Source: Paraphysomonas bandaiensis | Lineage: Eukaryota; Chrysophyceae | Reading direction: 5' to 3' | DNA: 64,000 nucleotides | NCBI GenBank assembly: GCA_965644295.1 | Contig: CBFFRP010000151.1 | Location: forward strand, 107,221-171,220 | Shown: piece by piece, positions 36,798-49,678 of the stretch | Position numbering within the stretch: position 1 is the first letter of the stretch | How the letters are laid out: the number at the start of each line of letters is the position of its first letter | Program-made: the position numbers and the translations under genes | The notes under the pieces: generated by a model | The model's input: only the letters and a program-made list of their open reading frames with translations | Databases searched by the model: none | What the model was told of the DNA's origin: nothing

Positions 36798-39565
36798 GAT
36801 TGAATGATAAAGAATGAATCAATGAAAGAATAGAATGAGTTTGATAGGATTGAATGTGTATATATGTGTATATGTATGTGTATGTATGTGTGTGTTAAGT
36901 GAGATCGAAATTATGAGATGTGTCTATATATGTATGTATAGGCATGAAGTTCAGCTTCGAGGGAAGTACGTAAAGGGAAGAGTGTGATATATACTGACAT
37001 ACACGCATACATACATATACATACATACACATACACACATGCATACTTCGTATCCACTAATATATGAGATCGTACGTATGTATCACACGTTCCATATTCG
37101 TCACTCACATAAAGTCCTACATACGATTCTAATTTTTGCGCAATATTATTGACCCCAATTTTACATTGTATTTTTCGTACAGATTATATAAGAAAATATC
37201 ATATAAAAAGGAGGACAAAATTACTATTTTTATGAGCGCAAAAAAATATGATTGTATTAATACGTATGCAATTAGAATTAGAATTTCAATGTTGAAGTTA
37301 TAAGGAATACACACTACGATCGTATGATGCTCAACTAAAAACAGGTATAAAAAGTCTTGTTCATATCATTTTTTTGGGACATATTTTTGTATACAAATTA
37401 TTAAAGGGGAAATATATTAAAAGTTGGAGAATATATCAAAATATACCAAAATTTAGTTTTGGAAGTTAAAAAAGTGTTATATTGTACACAAATAGCACCT
37501 TTTTAGCTACAGATGTGTATATATGTGCATATATCAGTGTATCTTATATGATAGCGGGACTATCAATAGTATGCATAGCAATACTATTAAACTATGAATT
37601 ATTGGACTATAAATAACACTATTCTACTCATTATATATCTCATATGAACCCATATCTGTATACAGTAATGCATATCCATGCATATATATATACATATAGC
37701 CGAATGGTTGCATCATGGTGCACATAGCAATGCATAAGCAGTTACACTGCACTACAACACAATTAAACATATTATCAAATACAGTGATACAGAAATAGTA
37801 TGTGAACAAGTAATATCCTTGTTATGACTGTACTAAAACAAGAAGTAGATAGTCTCCCACTAGACTCATATAGCCGTATAGCCTTATAGCCAATACTAAA
37901 TAACCAGACATACATATACACACATATGTACATATATCTATATAGATATGCATATACACATATATAACAGTTATATGATCAAACTAATCAGCTAACAATA
38001 CGATACAATAATGTGTGCTCTATCTCTCTATTCAAATAAGTGAATACCAACCACACAAAGACAAGATAAGAAGAACTCAAAAGCTCTATTAGTAATATAT
38101 CAGGAACCACTGAACACTATATAGATGACGTAGCGCAATGTGTAGTAATGTATTGTACAATATGGATTGGTTGATCCTCTAAAACAATTAACTAATGTTA
38201 TAATAATATATTACTATAATTTTGCTGGGCCGGTTAGAAAAGTATTACAAGACGTTGTCCTTTAGCCCTGCTACATACGTATAGATGAATACATACAACT
38301 CATAATATTGCAGTCACTGTTTATCGTCCCCTTTGCATGTAGTTGTCTTGACGCTGACGCCAATATTATCATGGATATTTTGTACGGATATACTATTTAC
38401 TTGGGGAAGTATTTGATGAGTTCTGCAATATGATGTGATATATATTGTGCAATTGAAGTGAGTTAATGATGTGCAATAGGTGAAGTCAACTCATAGGTGT
38501 AACGGGTGATTATAGTCACAAAGGGAATTAAATTCAGTTACAGATGTGTGACTATATAAGATATAGGAGTAACTGGTGAACATATGATAAACATATGTTG
38601 CTAAAAGCAGATGTTTTACCAGATATTACACGAACATGTAGTGAAGTGTTAAGTTTAAATCATAATTTCTTACTTGAAAGTGCATTGTGTGTTGTGTTCA
38701 ACAAGCAAGATTATGGTATACGTGTAATGAAAAGGTAACTACAAGCCAATTCTAACAGGAATTAATAGGGAACAATATATTTATTAATTATTACTGATCC
38801 TTATCAGCAAGAATTAATTATTATTTATTCTTGCTGATAATATATTGTTATCGCCCCTTGATTGCGATACAATGTATTCTTCACTATCCCTGGTATCTAC
38901 GTCTACTATCTACTAGGTGTGTGTGTGTGTGTGAGCTAACAACTGGTAGCAGATGGTGGTGATAGAAGTATGTACAGTGTTACCTCACAGGAACAGGTTC
39001 GGGAATACGCTGTACATGTATTATACTTCGTATATATAATAAACATATGCATCTAATTGGATATTCACTTCTGGTTCATATCCTTGAACCTTGACAGATA
39101 CTGAGGCAGTGTAAGGCCGTATATGAATCAAAAACAAAGACGTGATATTATTTAATGCAAATATTATGAAGGTGCCGGACGTATAGATATAATATATTTA
39201 TAATGTCAGAATTTTACATATTCAGATTTCTGTTGTGTACAGATAATCATCTGACTATAGCATCTCATAAACTGAAAAAAAATGTCGAGAAAAGAAACCG
39301 TGTAGAGATCTCGAACATATGGATCGTTCCAATTGCTGGGTTCGGTAAAAGCAAAAACGAACAAATTCCTTTTTTGTGTCAAATTGGTAACGATGTAGCT
39401 GGTACTACATTACAACACAGAGGGGGTTATCGAATACGGATTTTTGGCGGCCAAACTTTCTCTTAATTCTGTCGTACACAGTAAAAGTGTTAAAATGAAA
39501 AGTGTGTTCGTACAGGTGTAACACACGACAAAAAGATTAGTACGCAAAATTAGTGGCATAGTGTA
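36798..39565. other. Long intergenic region; repeat family B and small hairpins
   Basis: 36850-37110 and 37900-37980 are (TATG)/(ACATAT) simple sequence. About 38405-38615 is repeat family B (copy B2). At 38801-38849 a hairpin has 14-bp perfect arms (TTATCAGCAAGAAT / ATTCTTGCTGATAA). A GT run is at 38920-38932. 39203-39466 contains an 87-codon open frame without recognisable motifs. No gene accepted. Confidence 0.6.
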
Positions 39566-41239
39566 TCATGAGCAACAAATACTAGTTCGTCTACAGAGTG
39601 AACAGTACATAACATCGCACACACTTACTTGTTCCACTCATAGAAGTCCCAGTCGGAATTATTCACTTTTCTCTGAACCGATGACCTACCGAGGTGGTCA
39701 ATCTCAAAGAGGGCTAGCTGAAGCTTTAAATTATCAGATATTTCAGCAATTGGGTGACAATTGAGGACGTGTGTATATGCATGCTTCAGATAGAGGCGGT
39801 ATTTGTCGACCAAATAGCGAATAATAAATGCCGGAGCTCGGGATATGCCTAATACAAATATTTAACCCTCGTAACAGTGAAACGATGCACAATAGAAATA
39901 CTACCATGCTAATGATGCCACAGCAACACAAAACAATATTTAATTACACATAAATACTCATAACTAAAATACATTGCGTGCCCTGAACTGATGCAGTCAC
40001 CACATTACAGAACTTACCGTTGTAACAGTGTACAAGAACCCTGCCTCCACAATTCTCTGCTTGTCGTACAAACGCTGCTGCTTCGGGATAAAAGTCGTTT
40101 AATACTCCTCCAGGCTCTTCTTCAGTAACTGAACACTCATACATTAGCCATGAAACTGTACGAATGGTTTTATTTACCAGTGATTTCCACTTTCTTGTAT
40201 ATAGCATCGTTTTCTGGAGGCGTATATCCACCGTGTTTCGTGAGGTCTAAAATGTGGGTAACACCATATTTTTTTAAATCCGATAGGTTAACGGCATCAG
40301 TTTGAGATCCCACCATGATAGTATCAGTTACGATATTCTACATTAACAGAGAGATAAGGGCAGTTACATTTTCATCTACATATACGAATACAGCATTCAA
40401 CTAAACGTTGTATAGAACATTCAGTATTCGAAACGCGACATAGTATTTTCATCCTGCCGTACCATTCCTGATATTTTCGTGAAAAGTTTCTTCCATGGAA
40501 TGCGTCTCTGTAGATAGGACGGAGTGGGACCTACACCAGAAAAAGTCACGGAAAGTAGAAAGCCGAGTGTTATGACAAGAGAAGTAAGGTAGTTACTGTA
40601 GTAGTATCCAGCCACCGAATGCTTATATTTCTTACCTGGATGCATTGAATGGGCAGTAGAATTACTGGCCACGATGCGAGCCTCACGTAGGCGAATTTCA
40701 CGATCCTTGGTGGCCTCCGTTTCTGTATTTTTGTATTTTGCTAAAGAAGCGGCAGCAGCCTTAACTGTAATTGTTGCATCAGCAAGGTCACGGTCAGCAA
40801 TAGATTCACTGCTGGTCATCCGACTGGTCATTCTGCTTGTCATGCGACTGTGGGTCGGTGTCGATGAGTTTGAGCCACCACTATCTTTGACTTTACTCCT
40901 TTCACTTACACGATATTTGATAGAAGTTTCTGAATTCTTTCTTTGTTTCGTATTATCATTAGGATTAATATATACCAAACGAGAAGTACGAACTTGTGAA
41001 GGTATCGCATCTGCACTTGATTTCCTTCGACGTCTTGGTGGTTTATCTTTAGTTTGATGTATAGATATATCCTCATCACTCATATGACGATCAATCCTCA
41101 CTGTAGGCTCATCATTACTTGATTTAATGAGTTCATCTGGATAGATTTCAGCTGATGATGGTCTACTTTTTCTACGTCTACGAGATGATTCTCCATCTAT
41201 ACGATACGTTACTCTCACATCTTCTGTGAAATTTAACAT
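39566..41239 (-). CDS. Dual-specificity protein phosphatase with long disordered N-terminus
   Basis: Exons 41239-40636, 40530-40463, 40337-40178, 40128-40018, 39848-39629 and 39590-39566 (minus) join to 395 residues. Residues 1-200 are Arg/Ser-rich and disordered, with KPPRRRRKSS and three tandem SRMT copies. The catalytic domain begins NIVTDTIMVGSQTDAVN and KKYGVTHILDLT (about 225-260). The signature loop VLVHCYNGISRAP lies across an intron, with nucleophile C312 and R318 matching HCx5R. Downstream helices FIIRYLVDKYRLYLKHAYTH and LQLALFEIDHL complete the fold. Such enzymes remove phosphate from Tyr/Ser/Thr residues, often of MAP kinases, but some act on RNA, lipids or glycans. The last exon (eight codons) is a best guess; a different 3' end is possible. 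Confidence 0.85.
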
Positions 41240-42173
41240 ATTTATAGACTATATAATTGAATTAAATGCAAACTAATATGATATTAATGCAAATAGAATT
41301 GTTACAATTGTTCTTAAATGACTATTTCATTGCAATAATGCATCTTGCATCTCTGTATATATATATGCATATCTAGAACTGTTACATGAGCCATACATAT
41401 ATACATAATACACCGTACATAACACTCTATAAGCCAATCATATCAATCTCATATAGATCTATTGGATGAGATCTATTCCTAGAAGGGAAGAAGGGAAACC
41501 CTTTGAAAGAAATCCCTACGTGCTTTTCTATACTACAAAAACACGTGTGTTTGTAGGTACGTACTGGATAAGATATCCGGTTATTAATACATACCTCACC
41601 AAAACCTGGTGTTTTGTGTTGTTTTTTGACAGGAAATACTATATTTTAGTACTATGGGTTAGTAAATTTCAAGATTTATAGTCAATATTGGGAAATATAG
41701 AGAAATATTAATAAAAATTGGATAAAAAATTACCACATCCTTGAAAAAACAAACGTAACGGTAACATTCGCATGTGCTTCAATCACATACACAGAGAGAT
41801 TTTGTACACTTGGCACACAACTATCGCACACACACACAGTGTGACAATGAGATTCACATCATATCAAACACAATCCAATCAATTCATTACATAACAATAT
41901 ATTAAAATAAAAGAATATATCTACCTTACATTCATATATGAACTAATTAATTCACATACTGAAAACCTGTAAAAATTTCATTGAAATATTCACTTCTTTT
42001 TACTTCTTTTCAAGTATTTTCATAAAATATCTCCTGTTTCTAAGCATTCCATTCCATATATTGGAGGTTTATAGAAACATATTAACAAAATATTCATAGT
42101 ATTTATATACTATAATCTCTATTATATAACATCACATCACTATATATACATATATATATATATACACATACAT
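41240..42173. other. Divergent intergenic region, AT-rich
   Basis: Upstream region shared by the phosphatase (-) and the membrane protein gene (+). It is AT-rich with an (AC)n run near 41830-41840 and a (TA)n run near 42145. An open frame of 71 codons at 41466-41681 has no recognisable motif and is not accepted. Confidence 0.5.
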
Positions 42174-43620
42174 ATGCAGAAACAAACTGGATCAAGATCA
42201 TCATTTCGTTCAGAAGATATTAAAAGAAAACGTTCAATTGTTGTACCAGATACAAGAGATATACAATCATTTACAGAGTCTGGTATTAAACATGCATGGG
42301 ATACAGAGAAAGAATCTGATCCTGAGGAAAATTCTTTACCCCCCTCGGAAAATTCCCGGAAAATTCATTCCCAAATCAATACAATGAAATCCAATGAAAT
42401 TTCAATAACATCACATACAATATTATTACAAACTTTAACATGTTTGAAAGAAGAAACTGAACGTTCATCTATTGCATCTAAACGTCTATCTGATCTATTA
42501 GATACTGCATTAGTATCATTAACAACACCATCAAGTAGACGTCAGAGTATTGATTCACTCCCTAGTATAGTAGATGAGACATCTATTACTGAAGATTCAT
42601 CTACTAAAACTTGTTGCAATGTATGCAATGGTTGTCAAATGCATATGGAAAAATGGCGGAATTATTTACCATGGGTGTATGCATATAATAGAGTGAGGAA
42701 CAGTGCATTATGGTCATTATTGGCAGGAACAAATCTTTTAATTGGTGAATGCGATGAGATTGTCAATGCTCTCATTCTGGTATGTATGTTTTGTATATAA
42801 AGTATATCTTATGCTCTGGTATGTGTATATATTATGTAGGAACATGTTTATATACGTGTAATTGTGTGTTACTTATCAACACAACTTGTCAGGTCAATGC
42901 ACTGGTTTTGACTATTCCGTTTGCTATGATCCCCGACCTTAATTTCTCATACTGGAAAGAGCTGAAAGCCTTTGTTGATGCTTGCGATAAAGGAGATATA
43001 AGAAGTTTTGCGGAAATTTACAACATTTTGCGATCCAGTATGTTAGGTAAGCTACACCAACCCCGTCAGTAGTAGTTAGGTGGTTGTTGTAATGCCAACA
43101 TGAATGTTACTTTTTAAAAAATATTCGCCTTTTAACGTATATTTCATATATCGAGTCGCTCTTGTAGTTAATTATATTTTTCGCAGCTGTAATTTTTACA
43201 TCTATCGGGTGTATTATCGTGGCATGTATGTATTACATGTTTAGGCCACGGCACGATTCAACTTTTCAGGGATGGTAAGTGTTTTGAATGACTGGAAATT
43301 ATGCGGTTCGTGGCAATATTCACTTTATTTACGAAACCTGACCATGTTATACGTTATACCTACCCAATGCAACTGGACTCTAACTTATCAATGTGTATAT
43401 TGTATATAGGTGGTGTAGTGGTGGTCGTGATGCTATGTGCCTGCTTATTTTAGGAACTGGAGTGTCCGTCATCAACATATTCTTTCTTACTTCGTATATA
43501 TTTCACTATTATTCTCTTCACCCGGACTCCATTTGTGATAGTAACAGTGATGATGCAATATTCTACTCATGGCTGAGTTTATGCATAGTTTTTGTGTATA
43601 TATGCTGCAGACTTTTGTAA
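42174..43620 (+). CDS. Hypothetical multi-pass membrane protein
   Basis: Exons 42174-42779, 42893-43046, 43187-43274 and 43410-43620 join to 352 residues. Residues 1-150 are polar and probably cytosolic, with a helical stretch TILLQTLTCLKEETERSS. A Cys cluster follows (KTCCNVCNGCQMHMEKW, about 150-166). Membrane segments are at about 183-215 (ALWSLLAGTNLLIGE..IVNALIL), 255-275 (AVIFTSIGCIIVACMYYMF), 292-315 (CLLILGTGVSVINIFFLTSY) and 333-350 (FYSWLSLCIVFVYICCRLL). CNVCNGC could bind a metal, but the family is not recognised. Exon 1 is almost wholly A/T at third positions; exons 2-4 are balanced. Confidence 0.72.
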
Positions 43621-44240
43621 CATACAATTTCAAGTTATTTTTGTCCGAGTTCATCGCTCGCTACTTTTGTGTATAGGCACTAACTGGGAAAGTATTTGAA
43701 AACAAATAATTCATTCCAGTGCATGAGCTTCCTTATACGCTTTTATTACATTATCAATCCATACCAAAATAGTTTTCTAACTCATGTAATTTCTCTTGAC
43801 AGGCCGCCTTAGTCAGGCAGCACTTTAACACAAAAATGCGCCGCCCCAATATATTTTCAATTAATTTCAGTGCCTATGTTAGTTACTACGCATACGTCAC
43901 CATGTTTATGGTCGTAAAAAGAAGCATTCTATAATTGAATGGGTCATGAATCAGCACAACTAATTGTGGAGCGATTGTTCATCAGAGCCAAGATTATCAT
44001 GACACACTTGCGACAGGGAACGACCACACGACGCCTCGAACTGCTGCTGTTACTTTGGTTCAACAAGCACTTGTAGACCGCAAAGACAGTGCAACAGTTC
44101 ATCGACAATCTTGACGAGTGACGAAGTGTTGGAATACTTAGAGAACTAGTTGCGGCATTGTTATTGTGTTTCAGCATCATGTATGTGTATGTTGTAACCT
44201 CTACTAACTACTTACTAGCTACTACCGATCGAGCTAAAGC

Positions 44241-44407
44241 TTTCTTCTTAGCGCCCAATATAACAATATAATATTATCGCTGTATATTAATTATTAATTT
44301 TATTATTTACTATTGCAAGCAAAAATGAATAATAGTAATATTATATATAATATTCCAATAGTATATTCATAGCAAAATATTGATATATTTTGAGCGCTAA
44401 GAAGAAA
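44241..44407. mobile_element. MITE-like element, 167 bp, with about 22-bp terminal inverted repeats
   Basis: The left end is TTTCTTCTTAGCGCCCAATA; the right end is its reverse complement with two changes and a two-base length difference (ends GAGCGCTAAGAAGAAA). The interior is AT-rich and non-coding. No clear target duplication is visible. Confidence 0.75.
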
Positions 44408-45104
44408 ACTGCCCCATTTCGAGGGCATACCCTAGTAAAAAGTGCTAGTGTTGATTATAAGCTAAAAGTAACGTATAGATTGTTAATAATATCTCAGCGT
44501 ATTCTTTGTGTGTCGACACCAAGAAAGCTCTAGCTAGATCTACACTATACTTGCATATAGCTTATAATATGAGGTTACGAGAAACCCCTCTTATTATACG
44601 CGAGGAGGGGGCTTCTTATTATACAGAGTTATGCGTGGTCACGAGAAGCTCTGCGTAATCTTTGTTAGGTGATAGCAAGAGGTAAACATGATAGGCAGGA
44701 CTCCATCGCTCTCTCCAAAATGCTGAAGTAGGCTGGTCCTACTAGAATCATGTTATGCATAGTTATGAGATGAGAAATATGTGAACTGAACACGGGTGGA
44801 GCGAAAACAGAATCTGCGCATGATTTATACGGCCAGCTACGTCGGTACACTGTAGGCAGGTGGTAGAATCAGTGTAAAATCTTGGTGTTATAGGTGGTGT
44901 ACCAGCGAGCCTTCACTATGGCCACGCTAACGGAAGAGGGCACAAACAATAGCTCGATCGGTAGTGATAGAGATGTAATATTTGCCAGAGAGGAGAGGGA
45001 AATTGTGTCCGTACTAGAAGCTGCGTGCATTATTATATAATATTATATTATGTATACATGGATCCTGCATAGCTATGAAGGTGAACACGAATGGGGCGGT
45101 TGAT

Positions 45105-45320
45105 TGTTGAGTTTTTGCTGTTTGTGAGTAATTAAAAGCTGTAGCTTCTAAGATATTTGAATTCTATCCGTTACTCAAAGAATACAGTAGTAACTAACCG
45201 TATTATGAGAACCACTAATATGATAGCCATTGTAGTGATGAAACTGAAATATACTGACTGTACAAGGTAGTGACGATGTAAGATCGTACTAGAAATGGTT
45301 GGTGTAGTAGAGATAAAAAG
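45105..45320. repeat. Dispersed repeat family A, copy A3
   Basis: Same orientation as about 2745-2925. Shared words are GAGTTTTTGCTGTTTG, AATTAAAAGCTGTA, AAGAATACAGTAGT, TATTATGAGAA, GTGACGATGTAAGATCGTAC and TAGTAGAGATAA. Confidence 0.85.
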
Positions 45321-45700
45321 AGTTGGTGAATGTTAATGAATTAAGAATGGTAACTCTTATAATTCTATCGAAGTGTTTATAAAAGTTTTATTACTTATAA
45401 CTTGTAAGTATATGTCAATTTCTATCATAGGTTCGCACTCACAGAATCATGCTAAAATTTGCTTTTAAGTTTTCAAATGCAAATTTTGTTCTTTAATCAA
45501 TCTGCCACAATAACACTACTCAGGCCATGTAAAAATTAAGAATATATTACGGCTTCTGAAAAACACATCACACTAGCACTACTACTCAAAATTTGATTGG
45601 GGTCAAGAGAAATTTATACAATATATAAAGAATAACAACATGTACTCACATACACACATGCACACGCATTTAGCTGGCCATTTGCTACTCATTGAGAATA

Positions 45701-48700
45701 TTACGACGTGTCATCAGGTTGACTCAATGCTCGATTGCTTTGAATGCTAACCGACGCCAATTGTGTAACTGGAACAGCAGAAATTCGGTTTATCTCACCC
45801 ACTGAGCGAAGTATGTATGTTCTGCGAATGGGTTGATTGGGCATCCTCGACTGTGCTTCTTCACTCCGGGAGAATGTGTCTGGGGTAGGTGTCATCATTA
45901 TACGGCGTGTTTCCACATGGTGATGTGGGTTAGATATCACTCTATAGGGTCGCACGCTCCCGCCTGTGGTTAAGGTACTTTCATTTTCCTCCAAAGGTAC
46001 ATGGCGAATACCATTCTCGTGCATCTGAGTCATATCAGTCGGATTCCTTGCCGCACTGTTTGCGAGCCTGGATATTTGACTTGGGCGTGATTGCATCGTG
46101 TGGCTATTGGCGGATATCCGCAAGGCTCCAATAGGATTGTCAACCACCTGTCGATGGGGCACCTGGGTCCACTCTTCATCCTCGGAATCAGTCTGCTCGT
46201 CGTCATTCATGCTTCCGCTTTGCTCTTCTGTATCTCCTGGACGGGATACCCGTAAAACTGCGGTGGTACCAGATCCAGCTCTGTTGTTCATACCTCGCAT
46301 CTGACGGGCCACCATTTCCATGTGTTGGCGGTGAATTAATGCACCTGTAATATACATAAAAACTGGCTCGATACAACTCACGAACCATTGACGAACAAAT
46401 CAGCACTACATATCAAGAATAGTTTATGCTAAATTAAAAACAGGGCTTTATACATGAAGCAGTGTGTTGGCACTTTCGACATACCCAATGGACTGTCCGC
46501 AAATGCCATGCCTAACGATTCATTAGTCGAAGAAGCAATCCCATCACGCGCACGAGCTTCCAAGGAGTCCTGTTCCTCCTTCTCTCTCATTAAGAGATTA
46601 TGTAAACGGTCCACAAGGGCACTTCTGCAAATAGCACAAATATGTTAACACTACCAATGTATCGGTAGAAGATATGTCTATGCCCATGCATGTCTACAGA
46701 TCATACCTTCTTTGACATTCAACTCTGGCCATGTCAAAATCTTTATCTCTTGTACTTATACGGCTCATCAACTCCTCACTGGACAGTTTTTCAAGATCAG
46801 CCTTAGACGGAACTTCATTACGTAATTCAAATCGACATATAGGACAAGTCCTCTTGGATTCTAGCCAAGGCATAACACACGGCCTGTGAAACAAATGTGA
46901 ACAAGGGAGCTTCATCACTTTTTCAGCCGCCGCATAGTCTTCACTGCAAATTGGACAAGATGGCTGCTCACATATCAAATCGATTGTCATCGGCACATCC
47001 ACCAGCTGGTCCAGCATACCCAATGACATCGGAGGAGGCTTGGTTCTCCCTTCATTATTAGCAAAACTCGATTCCAAGGTATCCAACTCCTCTCGTAGTT
47101 GTGATTCCAACATATGAAGTAACGCAGCGGCAGAGGTAAGTCTCCTGGCTTGTTCTTCGTTCAACTGATACCTAAGACCCTCTGGAAAAACCCCCTCGAC
47201 CTCTTCTAGAAATGTACTGGAGCATAGAATACATTCTAATGTACGAGTAGACTGCTGTGGTAAACAGATATAAGTACGACCAAACCAAACACACAAGCTG
47301 CAAATTGTTATAATAATAGTGCTATTGTATAAGTTGCAATTACAAATACACTGTCATACATAGCTCTATATATAATATTATATACAGTGCTATAAGGGTT
47401 ACAGATAGTGTGATATACAGAGGTATATATAAGTAATATACAGTGTTATATGGCGTTATATATATCGTTATACATGGTGCCATATATATATTATACATAG
47501 TGTTATCTACGGTGTTATATAGTGATATATAGAATTATATAAAGAGTAATATAGTGTTATATACAGTGTTATATATAATTTTATATACGGTGTTATATAG
47601 CGATATCTACAGAGGTATATACAGTGTTATATGGTGTTATATAAATTGATATATATAAAGCTAACTATAGAGTTATATATAGTCTTATATTGTGTTATAT
47701 GCGGTGTTATATAGTAATATCTACAGAGGTATATGGTGTTATATACAGTGTTATATAAAGTGTTATATGGTGTTATATACAGTGTTATATGGTGTTATAT
47801 ACAGTGTTATATGGTGTTATATACAGTGTTATTAACAGTGTTATCTATTGATATCATCAGAGGTATATGGTGTTATATACAGTGTTATGTAGTGATATCT
47901 ACAGAGGTATATGGTGTTATATACTGTGTTATATACAGTGTTATATAGTGATATCTACCTTGGTATATGATATTATATACTGTGTTATATACAGATACGG
48001 TGTTTTATAGTGTCGTATAGAGTGTTATACAGTGTTATGTACAGTGTTATGTAGAGCGTTATATAGTGATATCTACAGAGGTATATACAGAGGTATATGG
48101 TGCTATACACAGTGTTATATAGTGATATCTACAGAGGTATATACAGAGGTATCTGGTGCTATACACAGTGTTATGTAGATATCTACAGAGGTATATACAG
48201 AGGTATCTGGTGCTATACACAGTGTTATATAGTGATATCTACAGAGGTATATACAGAGGTATCTGGTGCTATACACAGTGTTATGTAGATATCTACAGAG
48301 GTATATACAGAGGTATCTGGTGCTATACACAGTGTTATATAGTGATATCTACAGAGGTATATACAGAGGTATCTGGTGCTATACACAGTGTTATGTAGAT
48401 ATCTACAGAGGTATATACAGAGGTATCTGGTGCTATACACAGTGTTATATAGTGATATCTACAGAGGTATATACAGAGGTATCTGGTGCTATACACAGTG
48501 TTATGTAGATATCTACAGAGGTATATACAGAGGTATCTGGTGCTATACACAGTGTTATGTAGATATCTACAGAGGTATATACAGAGGTATCTGGTGCTAT
48601 ACACAGTGTTATATAGTGATATCTACAGAGGTATATACAGAGGTATCTGGTGCTATATAGTGTTATATACACACCTGATGAGTTATAAAGCTCCTCCGAC

Positions 48701-48767
48701 AGGCATGACAATAAAACCTCTGCCCCCCAGGTGGCCCGGATGATTCCAGAGAGGCACCAGCACCCAT
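45701..48767 (-). CDS. RNF126/RNF115-like E3 ligase: split zinc-ribbon plus RING-H2
   Basis: Exons 48767-48675, 47254-46707, 46624-46485 and 46344-45701 (minus) join to 474 residues. Exon 1 encodes MGAGASLESSGPPGG, then RFYCHACRRSFITHQ; exon 2 starts QSTRTLECILCSSTFLEEVE. Together they make a four-Cys zinc ribbon (C20, C23, C39, C42) as found at the start of RNF126/RNF115, where it binds ubiquitin or BAG6 clients. The RING-H2 at about 131-171 reads CPICSEDYAAAEKVMKLPCS, HLFHRPCVMPWLESK, then CPIC. The tail is long, polar and disordered. Intron 1 (48674-47255, 1,420 bp) is largely tandem repeat. The MGAGAS start also fits N-myristoylation. The RING assignment is firm; exon 1 is inferred from the ribbon, the ATG and phase-0 splice sites. 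Confidence 0.85.
47330..48660. repeat. Minisatellite with a 110-bp higher-order unit, inside intron 1
   Basis: 47330-48060 is an irregular mosaic of TATACAGTGTTATATGGTG-like 15-20 bp words. From about 48060 to 48655 it becomes regular: a 56-bp subunit (AGTGTTATATAGTGATATC...) alternates with a 54-bp subunit (AGTGTTATGTAGATATC...), both containing ACAGAGGTATATACAGAGGT and ATCTGGTGCTATACAC. The composite 110-bp unit repeats with almost no differences. One extra 54-bp subunit is inserted near 48545. Confidence 0.93.
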
Positions 48768-48867
48768 ATGTATGTATAAAGAGATGTAGACAACTATTCG
48801 AGTTATATATACACAAAATGATGAGACTGACAGAAACTACCAACAACCCACACACACCACCCCCTCC

Positions 48868-49678
48868 TGTACATACATACATACATACATACATACATAC
48901 ATACATACATACATACATACATACATACATGCATGCATACATACATACATACATACATACATACATACATACATACATACATACATACATACATACATAC
49001 ATACATACATACATACATACATACATACATACATACATACATACATACACACATACCACCCCCTCCTGTACATACATACATACATACATACATACATACA
49101 TACATACATACATACATACATACATACATACATACATACATACATACATACATACATACATACATACATACACACATACATACATACATACATACATACA
49201 TACATACATACATACATACATACATACATACATACATACATACATACATACATACATACATACATACATACATACATACATACATACATACATACATACA
49301 TACATACATACATACATACATACATACATACATACATACATACATACATACATACATACATACATACATACATACATACATACATACATACATACATACA
49401 TACATACATACATACATACATACATACATACATACATACATACATACATACATACATACATACATACATACATACATACATACATACATACATACATACA
49501 TACATACATACATACATACATACATACATACATACATACCTACCTACCTACCTACCTACCTACATACATACATACATACATACATACATACATACATACA
49601 TACATACATACATACATACATACATACATACATACATACATACATACATACATACATACATACATACATACATACATA
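48868..49678. repeat. (CATA)n arrays between divergent genes
   Basis: Three (CATA)n blocks (about 48868-49047, 49069-49539 and 49561-49678). The first two are each preceded by CACCCCCTCCTGTA-like sequence; the last two are separated by a (CCTA)n patch near 49539-49560. The arrays lie between the RNF126-like start (48767, minus) and the histidine kinase start (49985, plus). Long YIHT/MYVC frames are artefacts. 49910-49975 has a short tandem repeat (AACTAGATTCCAACTAGATT). Confidence 0.97.

Larger units (their letters stand above)
43621..45700. other. Intergenic; MITE-like element, family A copy, transposon relics
   Basis: About 44241-44407 is a 167-bp element with inverted ends (listed separately). 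44565-44640 has a CCCCTC..GAGGGG-type hairpin. About 45105-45320 is repeat family A. The word CCATCGCTCTCTCCAA..TGCTGAAGTAGGCTGG at 44700-44740 recurs in reverse near 54225-54275. 43941-44180 carries a short frame on each strand, probably a transposon relic. No gene accepted. Confidence 0.6.

Noticed and set aside
38595-38738. 47-codon open frame ending at a good GT donor, beside repeat family B
   Set aside because: A/T third-position usage resembles first exons here, but no downstream exon could be joined and its start lies in the repeat.
39203-39466. 87-codon plus-strand open frame
   Set aside because: No motif, no A/T third-position signature and no splice partners.
41466-41681. 71-codon plus-strand open frame between divergent genes
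   Set aside because: No recognisable motif; lies in the shared upstream region of two well-supported genes.
43941-44180. Short frames on both strands suggestive of a transposase fragment
   Set aside because: Too short and interrupted; no catalytic motif seen.
48097-48660. Nested open frames repeating every 110 bp on both strands
   Set aside because: Products of the 110-bp minisatellite in the intron of the RNF126-like gene; no conserved domain and open on both strands.
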